This document shows positions 1-3,511 of a stretch of 6,608 nucleotides of DNA, in pieces. A model generated the notes under the pieces. That model was given only the letters and a program-made list of their open reading frames with translations. It did no database searches and was not told the origin of the DNA. The stretch comes from Candidatus Falkowbacteria bacterium CG10_big_fil_rev_8_21_14_0_10_43_11 (GTDB lineage: Bacteria; Patescibacteriota; Patescibacteriia; Patescibacteriales; XYC2-FULL-47-12). Position 1 is the stretch's first letter. Every line of letters begins with the position of its first letter. Position numbers and translations under genes: made by a program. The DNA lies in the NCBI GenBank assembly GCA_002778635.1, contig PFAS01000038.1, forward strand, positions 1 through 6,608, given 5' to 3'.

Positions 1-1
1 T

Positions 2-73
2 GAAAAGCAAAGCGGCTTGCAATTATTAAAGCCCAAAAAAATTATTGAGGGGCAGGGGGCATTTAATTTTTAG
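2..73 (+). CDS. C-terminal end of an unidentified protein (partial)
   Basis: Of the three plus frames at the left edge only this one stays open, reading 23 residues that end in EGQGAFNF before a TAG stop at 71-73. The other two frames hit stops within about 50 bases. The stop lies 5 nt before the ATG of the thioredoxin-like gene, a spacing typical of co-transcribed genes. That spacing, more than the short peptide, argues the frame is real. I do not recognise the family from so few residues, so no function is given. Confidence 0.45.
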   Translation, partial: EKQSGLQLLKPKKIIEGQGAFNF

Positions 74-78
74 ATTAT

Positions 79-348
79 ATGAAAATTTTAAAATTTGGTG
101 CCATCTGGTGCGTAAGTTGCATCGTCATGAAACCGGTTTGGGAAGAAATTGAACGAGAATTGCCGGAACTCGCAACCGAGTATTTTGACTATGATGAGCG
201 TCCGGAAATAATTAAACAATGGAATATCGGCGACGAGATTCCGGTATTTATTTTTTTGGATAAAGAAGGCAGGGAATTCGCGCGGAAAAAGGGACAAATC
301 AGCAAACAGGAATTGATTGAGTTTATTAAAGAAAATTTATCCCGTTAA
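79..348 (+). CDS. Small thioredoxin-fold protein with CVSC active site
   Basis: An 89-residue single-domain protein, likely a cytoplasmic thiol-disulfide oxidoreductase, since no signal peptide or membrane segment is visible. The N-terminal strand KILKFGAIW leads into a WCxxC active site (W10, C11-V-S-C14). A proline five residues after the second Cys (P19) matches the conserved helix proline of thioredoxin. FDYDE (36-40) sits where thioredoxin has its second strand and acidic turn. IPVF with P55 is the cis-proline strand, followed by a hairpin (FLDKEGREF) and a C-terminal helix. It is shorter than typical thioredoxin (about 105-110 aa). The CVSC motif replaces CGPC, which should alter redox potential and partner choice. 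No SD is visible before the ATG, and the start follows the upstream stop by 5 nt, suggesting co-transcription. The fold assignment is strong, but the physiological partner cannot be read from the sequence. Confidence 0.85.
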   Translation: MKILKFGAIWCVSCIVMKPVWEEIERELPELATEYFDYDERPEIIKQWNIGDEIPVFIFLDKEGREFARKKGQISKQELIEFIKENLSR

Positions 349-370
349 TTTTTTAACTGGGATTTAGAAA

Positions 371-397
371 AATAAAAAAGGAGACCGGAGCCTCCTT
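371..397 (-). terminator. Intrinsic terminator ending the minus-strand small-gene operon
   Basis: Read on the minus strand, AAGGAG and CTCCTT form a 6-bp stem around an 8-nt loop (378-397), followed directly by TTTTATTTTT (379 down to 370). The hairpin begins about 30 nt past the stop of the last minus-strand gene (427). On the plus strand no T-tract follows the stem, so it should act on minus-strand transcripts. The stem is short but correctly placed. Confidence 0.65.
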
Positions 398-426
398 GTT
401 GAATGTAACGGGCAATGTTTCCGCTT

Positions 427-633
427 TTACGGGAGCGGGATAATATACCGTTCGTTTTGACGTCTTTTATAATAAAGATTTGGCGCGATTACTATTAATG
501 GCAATCGTGCTAAGCGCCAAAAAAAACGCGGCAGGAGCAATAAATAATAAACCATCTTTTTTCTCTTTTTTTTAGAAGCGCAAAATTTATGCGCCTCTTT
601 AAAACCTTTAGGAGTAATGTAAATTTTTTCCAT
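427..633 (-). CDS. Small cationic membrane-type protein, third gene of the minus-strand operon
   Basis: A 68-residue protein of no family I recognise. Residues 1-20 are mixed, then comes a polybasic stretch (KKKRKK, 21-26) and a hydrophobic segment at about 28-55. That segment is interrupted by Arg36, Arg40 and Arg43 and by prolines, so it may be an amphipathic or membrane-associated helix pair rather than a clean transmembrane span. The tail KRRQNER is again basic. A strong SD (GAGGGGAG on the minus strand, 641-648) sits 7 nt before the ATG and overlaps the TGA stop of the preceding gene, suggesting translational coupling. A terminator follows the stop. The SD, the 13-nt gap to its neighbour and the terminator make it a likely real gene. 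A cationic membrane peptide beside a small helical protein recalls some toxin-antitoxin pairs, but nothing in the sequence proves that. Confidence 0.7.
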   Translation of the reverse strand: MEKIYITPKGFKEAHKFCASKKKRKKMVYYLLLLPRFFWRLARLPLIVIAPNLYYKRRQNERYIIPLP

Positions 634-640
634 CTTTTTT

Positions 641-648
641 CTCCCCTC
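641..648 (-). promoter_or_regulatory. Ribosome binding site of the 68-aa gene, overlapping the upstream stop
   Basis: GAGGGGAG on the minus strand lies 7 nt before the ATG at 633. Its first bases overlap the TGA stop (647-649) of the 78-aa gene, an arrangement that favours ribosome re-initiation and fixed stoichiometry. Confidence 0.7.
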
Positions 649-883
649 AATTTAGGCTGTACTTCAGAAATGAGTACAAGTTTCGAGGTTCCAGCCTTTT
701 TTCTATAGTCTGTTTTAAAGCACGTAATTCTAGCAGTTCAATTTTATGTTTAACCGCTATTTCCGTGCCTTCAAGACTAAGAACCAACCAGGTCATTGCA
801 TCTATGATTTGCTCCTCTAACGACTTAAGAAGCAATCTTAGATATCTCTCAACTCTCATACTGCTAGAAACCTGTACTTTCAT
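647..883 (-). CDS. Small, probably all-helical hypothetical protein, second gene of the minus-strand operon
   Basis: A 78-residue protein with no recognised family. After a short polar start (residues 1-8), residues 9-35 and 41-65 are rich in Leu, Ile, Glu, Lys and Arg with helix-like spacing of hydrophobics, separated by a turn near LEGTE (37-41). This suggests an antiparallel helical hairpin or a dimerising coiled coil. There are no Cys residues, catalytic signatures, signal peptide or long hydrophobic span. The start at 883 is supported by GAGGAG 8 nt upstream (892-897); an internal Met9 lacks such a site. The stop is TGA and overlaps the SD of the next gene. It lies 47 nt after the 37-aa gene, with a hairpin in the gap. 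A DNA-binding or antitoxin-like partner role is possible but unproven. Confidence 0.7.
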   Translation of the reverse strand: MKVQVSSSMRVERYLRLLLKSLEEQIIDAMTWLVLSLEGTEIAVKHKIELLELRALKQTIEKRLEPRNLYSFLKYSLN

Positions 884-891
884 AATTTTTT

Positions 892-897
892 CTCCTC
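892..897 (-). promoter_or_regulatory. Ribosome binding site of the 78-aa gene
   Basis: GAGGAG on the minus strand, 8 nt before the ATG at 883. It is a near-ideal match to the bacterial anti-SD and fixes the start of the 78-aa gene. Confidence 0.75.
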
Positions 898-911
898 AAC
901 CCTAAAAGTAT

Positions 912-928
912 CTAACCAATGTGGTTAG
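912..928 (-). other. Intercistronic hairpin / inverted repeat between the 37-aa and 78-aa genes
   Basis: CTAACCA and TGGTTAG are perfect 7-bp arms around a 3-nt centre, starting 2 nt after the stop of the 37-aa gene. In the mRNA this is a tight hairpin followed by ATACTTTTAG, a short U-run that is weak for a terminator. It may act as a partial terminator, an RNA-processing or stability element between the first and second genes, or as DNA an operator. The sequence does not decide between these. Confidence 0.5.
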
Positions 929-930
929 TA

Positions 931-1044
931 TTAATCTTTATCCCGGAAAATAGACCCCCGGGGTTTTAAAAAGAACCAAATAAATAGACCGAGAATTATA
1001 ATGATTTTAAAAAAATCAACAATCTCCCTCACTTCCATTGTCAT
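931..1044 (-). CDS. 37-aa single-span membrane peptide, first gene of the minus-strand operon
   Basis: A very short frame that standard length cut-offs would miss. It begins MTMEVREIVDFF, carries a hydrophobic helix at about residues 11-26 (FFKIIIILGLFIWFFL), and ends in a positively charged tail (KPRGSIFRDKD) with a TAA stop. The polar N-terminus, roughly 16-residue hydrophobic core and Lys/Arg just after it suggest one inner-membrane span. GAGGA lies 8 nt before the ATG (1053-1057), and a sigma70-type promoter lies about 50 nt upstream, so it is the promoter-proximal gene. A second in-frame Met (M3) could be used, but the SD spacing favours M1. The family is unknown. Small single-span peptides can be toxins, regulatory subunits or membrane anchors, and I cannot choose. 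Confidence comes from the promoter, SD and peptide features agreeing. Confidence 0.7.
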   Translation of the reverse strand: MTMEVREIVDFFKIIIILGLFIWFFLKPRGSIFRDKD

Positions 1045-1052
1045 TTTTTTAT

Positions 1053-1057
1053 TCCTC
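1053..1057 (-). promoter_or_regulatory. Ribosome binding site of the 37-aa gene
   Basis: GAGGA on the minus strand, 8 nt before the ATG at 1044. The spacing is the same as for the next gene, which supports the reality of this short frame. Confidence 0.65.
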
Positions 1058-1090
1058 GTTTCTATAATGTTCTGTAGGATAGTTACCTAT

Positions 1091-1119
1091 AATATAAAGT
1101 ATTTTTCAAAATTTGTCAA
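1091..1119 (-). promoter_or_regulatory. Sigma70-type promoter of the minus-strand small-gene operon
   Basis: On the minus strand a perfect -35 TTGACA (1114-1119) is separated by exactly 17 nt from a -10 TATATT (1091-1096, five of six to consensus). The predicted start is near 1084, leaving about 40 nt of leader before the 37-aa gene. This is the best promoter match I noticed in the window. It lies back-to-back with the alaS start region, so the operon and alaS are divergent. Confidence 0.75.
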
Positions 1120-1127
1120 ATGGGAGT

Positions 1128-1157
1128 AAAAGATGCTTGTAATAAAGCATTTTTTTT
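1128..1157 (+). terminator. Terminator-like hairpin directly upstream of alaS
   Basis: ATGCTT (1133-1138) pairs with AAGCAT (1145-1150) around the loop GTAATA, and flanking A and T runs extend the stem. Seven T's follow (1151-1157). It has the form of a plus-strand intrinsic terminator, yet the nearest plus-strand gene upstream ends about 780 nt away and the alaS start is only 17 nt downstream. It could block read-through or antisense transcription across the small-gene operon, or be part of an attenuated alaS leader. Confidence 0.6.
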
Positions 1158-1162
1158 ATTAT

Positions 1163-1168
1163 TATAAT
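1163..1168 (+). promoter_or_regulatory. -10 box of alaS implying a leaderless transcript
   Basis: A perfect TATAAT ends 5 nt before the alaS ATG, so transcription should begin at or next to the A of the start codon. No SD is present between the T-tract and the ATG, which fits leaderless initiation. The -35 is weak: TTGTAA at 1137-1142 with a long 20-nt spacer. Confidence 0.6.
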
Positions 1169-1173
1169 AACAT

Positions 1174-3120
1174 ATGACTGCCAACGAACTCCGTCAAAAA
1201 TATTTAGACTTCTTTAAGTCAAAAGGACACTCGGTAATACCGAGCGCTTCTTTAATTCCGGAAAACGACCCAACGGTTTTATTTACCACTGCTGGCATGC
1301 ATCCACTCGTGCCGTATTTAATGGGTGAAAAACACCCCGAAGGAACGCGCTTGACTGATGCGCAAAAGTGCGTACGCACCGGCGATATTGACGAGGTAGG
1401 CGACGCTACGCACCATACTTTTTTTGAAATGCTCGGCAACTGGTCGCTTGGGGATTACTTTAAAAAAGAAGCGATTGAATGGAGCTGGGAATTTTTAACT
1501 GAAATTTTAAAATTGGATAAAAATAGAATCGCGGTATCGGTTTTTGCCGGTGATAACGACGCGCCCTTTGACGAGGAAGCATTTAACCTTTGGAAAAATT
1601 TGGGTATGCCGGAAGCTCGCATCGCGAAATTGCCGAAAAAAAATAATTGGTGGGGACCGGCAGGGGAGACCGGGCCGTGCGGAACCGACACGGAAATGTT
1701 TTATTGGACGGGCGACCCCGAAAAAATTCCAGAAAGTTTTAACGACGATCCCGAGGTCTCGGGATGGGTGGAAATTTGGAATGATGTTTTCATGCAATAT
1801 AATAAAACTAAAGACGGCCGTTTTGAACCGCTCGCGCAAAAAAACGTGGACACGGGCATGGGTCTTGAACGCACGCTCGCGGTTATAAATAATTTAAACG
1901 ACAATTATCGCACCGAACTTTTTTGGCCGATTATAAAAAAAATTGAGGAGTTATCTGGTAAAAAATATGAAGGCAATGAAAAAGCTTTTAGAATTATCGC
2001 CGACCATCTTAAAGCAGCCACGATGATTTTAGGCGACGATAGGGGAGTAGCGCCGTCAAATACCGGTCAAGGTTATGTTTTGCGCCGTTTAATCCGCCGC
2101 GCCGTGCGTTATGGCAAACAACTTGGCATTACCAAAAATTTTACGGCGGAGGTAGCTGAAGAAGTAATTAAAATTTATCAAGATGTTTACTCGGAAGTTA
2201 AAAAGAATGAACAATTTATAAAAGATGAATTGCAAAAGGAAGAAGAAAAGTTTGATAAAGTATTAAAAAGAAAAAATACAGAGATAGAAATTAAAGAAGT
2301 ATTAAGAGAACCTATTTTGTGGCTAGACAAAGAAACTAGTGCTCAAGTTATTGCTATTCCTGCAAGAGATTATAAAGTTAATAGAGATAAAGAAGAAGTT
2401 TATAAAGATTTTGGTAGAGAAATGTTTCAAGTGTATCAAAAGACGGGGTATCCGTTAGAATTAGTATTAGAGGAATTAAAAAAAGATAGGTACTTGTCAG
2501 ATTTTTTTATAGAGATAGTAACAAAATCTTTTCAAGAAGAGATGAAGAAACACCAAGACCTTTCCCGCACCGCCTCCGCCGGAATGTTTAAAGGCGGGCT
2601 CGCGGACGCAAGCGAGGAAACAAAAAAATTGCACACGACCGCGCATTTAATGCTGGAATCACTGCGCCGCGTTTTAGGACCGCATGTCAGCCAAAAGGGA
2701 AGTAATATTACAGCCGAGCGCTTGCGCTTTGATTTTTCGCATCCGGAAAAAATGACGGCGGAACAGATGCAACAAGTTGAAGATTTGGTGAATGAACAAA
2801 TAGCCAAAGATTTGCCGGTGCGCTGTAAAGAAATGCCGCTGGAAGAAGCTAAAAAACTCGGCGCGACCGGAGTTTTTAAACATAAATACGGGGAAAAAGT
2901 AAAAGTATATTCCATTGGAGATTTTAGCAAAGAGATTTGCGGCGGTCCGCATGTTGAACATACGGGAGAATTAGGCAAGTTTAAAATAATAAAAGAAGAA
3001 AGTTCGTCCGCTGGAATTAGGAGAGTAAAAGCCACCTTACAAATTACGAATCCCGAGTACTCGGGACGAATATACGAATCAAATCACAATATACGAATCA
3101 AATCACATGGAAAAAATTAA
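1174..3120 (+). CDS. alaS: Alanyl-tRNA synthetase, short form with altered linker and repeat-derived tail
   Basis: Class II synthetase that joins alanine to tRNA-Ala in the cytoplasm and clears mischarged Ser/Gly. Catalytic landmarks are THHTFFEMLGNW (79-90, class II motif 2 region) and DTGMGLERT (226-234, motif 3). The tRNA-recognition domain includes ADHLKAATMILGDD and NTGQGYVLRRLIRRAVRYG. The editing domain is intact, with HTTAH (487-491) and CGGPH (589-593) as zinc/catalytic sets, ending at SSSAGIRRVKATL (610-622). At 648 aa it is far below the E. coli enzyme (876 aa). It lacks the beta-barrel part of the editing region and the C-Ala domain, as in other short CPR forms I recall. Residues about 341-459 are coded by a block of about 28% GC against about 50-55% just outside. 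Within it, about 370-409 align poorly with AlaRS as I know it. The last 26 residues come from intergenic-type repeats. The ATG follows a -10 box with no SD. Confidence 0.95.
   Translation: MTANELRQKYLDFFKSKGHSVIPSASLIPENDPTVLFTTAGMHPLVPYLMGEKHPEGTRLTDAQKCVRTGDIDEVGDATHHTFFEMLGNWSLGDYFKKEAIEWSWEFLTEILKLDKNRIAVSVFAGDNDAPFDEEAFNLWKNLGMPEARIAKLPKKNNWWGPAGETGPCGTDTEMFYWTGDPEKIPESFNDDPEVSGWVEIWNDVFMQYNKTKDGRFEPLAQKNVDTGMGLERTLAVINNLNDNYRTELFWPIIKKIEELSGKKYEGNEKAFRIIADHLKAATMILGDDRGVAPSNTGQGYVLRRLIRRAVRYGKQLGITKNFTAEVAEEVIKIYQDVYSEVKKNEQFIKDELQKEEEKFDKVLKRKNTEIEIKEVLREPILWLDKETSAQVIAIPARDYKVNRDKEEVYKDFGREMFQVYQKTGYPLELVLEELKKDRYLSDFFIEIVTKSFQEEMKKHQDLSRTASAGMFKGGLADASEETKKLHTTAHLMLESLRRVLGPHVSQKGSNITAERLRFDFSHPEKMTAEQMQQVEDLVNEQIAKDLPVRCKEMPLEEAKKLGATGVFKHKYGEKVKVYSIGDFSKEICGGPHVEHTGELGKFKIIKEESSSAGIRRVKATLQITNPEYSGRIYESNHNIRIKSHGKN
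1749..1764. repeat. Inverted repeat TCCCGAG-GT-CTCGGGA inside alaS
   Basis: Seven-base arms around a GT centre, within the coding sequence for DPEVSGW. The same arms with a TA centre form the palindrome at the alaS 3' end (3051-3066), about 1.3 kb away. Confidence 0.6.
3051..3066. repeat. Perfect 16-bp palindrome at the alaS 3' end
   Basis: TCCCGAGTACTCGGGA is its own reverse complement. It lies inside the frame just after the last recognisable AlaRS residues and is embedded in the TACGAATC-type repeats. No T-tract follows, so it is not a standard terminator. It may be a dispersed palindromic element or a fossil of a 3'-end hairpin. Confidence 0.75.
3070..3107. repeat. Two perfect 19-bp tandem copies at the alaS / next-gene junction
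   Basis: The unit ATATACGAATCAAATCACA occurs at 3070-3088 and 3089-3107, back to back without mismatch. A third partial TACGAATC lies at 3045-3052. The final A of the second copy is the first base of the ATG of the following gene. The alaS frame reads through both copies (RIYESNHNIRIKSH). Confidence 0.85.
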
Positions 3121-3502
3121 CTCAGAAAACAATTTAGAAGAAAATAATTTAAAAGAAACTAAAACTGAGTTACGCGCGCAATGGGACGAAATTTTTGATA
3201 ATTTAATCCAAAATCAATTCAGCGCGGAAACAAAAGAAAAAATCAAAGACGCTGAATTTAAAAAAATAATGGCAATATACCAAGAGCAGAAACGCCCTGA
3301 AGAATCTTATCAAAATTTAAGTAGGGAATTAAGAAAAAACAACAATGAAATTGAAAGACTGGCGCTATTTTATAAAGACATATTTTATAATTCCGAAGGA
3401 AGCGCGGCTGAAAATAAAATCCGCGGTTTAAGTATTGCCGCTGATTTTGTAAATTTGCTCACTGACGAACAGCAAAAAGAATTTAGGCGATTACATAATT
3501 AA
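3107..3502 (+). CDS. Charged hypothetical protein between alaS and cysS
   Basis: A 131-residue soluble protein of no family I recognise. The first 20 residues are low-complexity (Asn, Glu, Lys). The rest looks helical: ELRAQWDEIFDNLIQNQF, then KEKIKDAEFKKIMAIYQEQ, a charged region about 65-85, and a C-terminal part (IRGLSIAADFVNLLTDEQQKEFRRLHN) that resembles a helical bundle. There are no Cys, signal peptide or membrane segments. The ATG overlaps the alaS end by 14 nt, is formed by the last copy of the tandem repeat and has no SD, so the true start could be later; no other Met comes before about residue 60. It ends 9 nt before cysS, suggesting co-transcription. A role linked to translation is only a guess from position. 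Confidence 0.7.
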   Translation: MEKINSENNLEENNLKETKTELRAQWDEIFDNLIQNQFSAETKEKIKDAEFKKIMAIYQEQKRPEESYQNLSRELRKNNNEIERLALFYKDIFYNSEGSAAENKIRGLSIAADFVNLLTDEQQKEFRRLHN

Positions 3503-3511
3503 CGGACGAAT

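Noticed and set aside
341..361. Hairpin CCC-GTTAA-TTTT-TTAAC-GGG overlapping the thioredoxin stop codon, as a plus-strand terminator
   Set aside because: The stem has a bulge and is mostly AT, and no T-tract follows on the plus strand. It remains possible as an mRNA 3'-end stabiliser but is not supported as a terminator.
948..990. AAATAGACC direct repeat (948-956 and 982-990)
   Set aside because: Nine bases, two copies, both inside the 37-aa coding sequence; no further structure supports a function.
1002..1018. TGATTTT-AAA-AAAATCA inverted repeat
   Set aside because: It is AT-only apart from one G and one C, lies within the 37-aa gene and encodes Asp-Phe-Phe-Lys-Ile. Chance in AT-rich coding DNA is enough.
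995..1022. TATAAT on the minus strand with a weak TTGTTG 16 nt upstream, as a second promoter for the small operon
   Set aside because: It lies inside the coding sequence of the 37-aa peptide (codons for Ile-Ile), the -35 is poor, and a much better promoter exists at 1091-1119.
427..1044. Firm call of a toxin-antitoxin system
   Set aside because: Gene sizes and order would allow it, but no known toxin or antitoxin motif is visible; it is kept as one open hypothesis only.
1060..1173. T-box riboswitch before alaS
   Set aside because: There is no space for stem I, no AGGGTGG-type T-box sequence and no specifier loop; only a single hairpin with a T-tract is present.
1544..1888. 114-aa plus-strand frame inside alaS
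   Set aside because: It is out of frame with conserved AlaRS motifs, basic and low in structure: a shadow of the real gene.
2190..2550. Intein, homing endonuclease or group I/II intron in alaS
   Set aside because: The block is too short, lacks splice-junction Cys/Ser...HN residues and LAGLIDADG or GIY-YIG motifs, and the surrounding AlaRS reads through without duplicated edges.
2532..3035. 167-aa open frame antisense to alaS
   Set aside because: Its composition is that of a complement of the editing domain (Ser, Cys and Pro rich), it has no SD, and the sense strand is clearly AlaRS.
3070..3107. CRISPR-like repeat array
   Set aside because: Two 19-bp units abut with no spacers between them; this is a simple tandem duplication.
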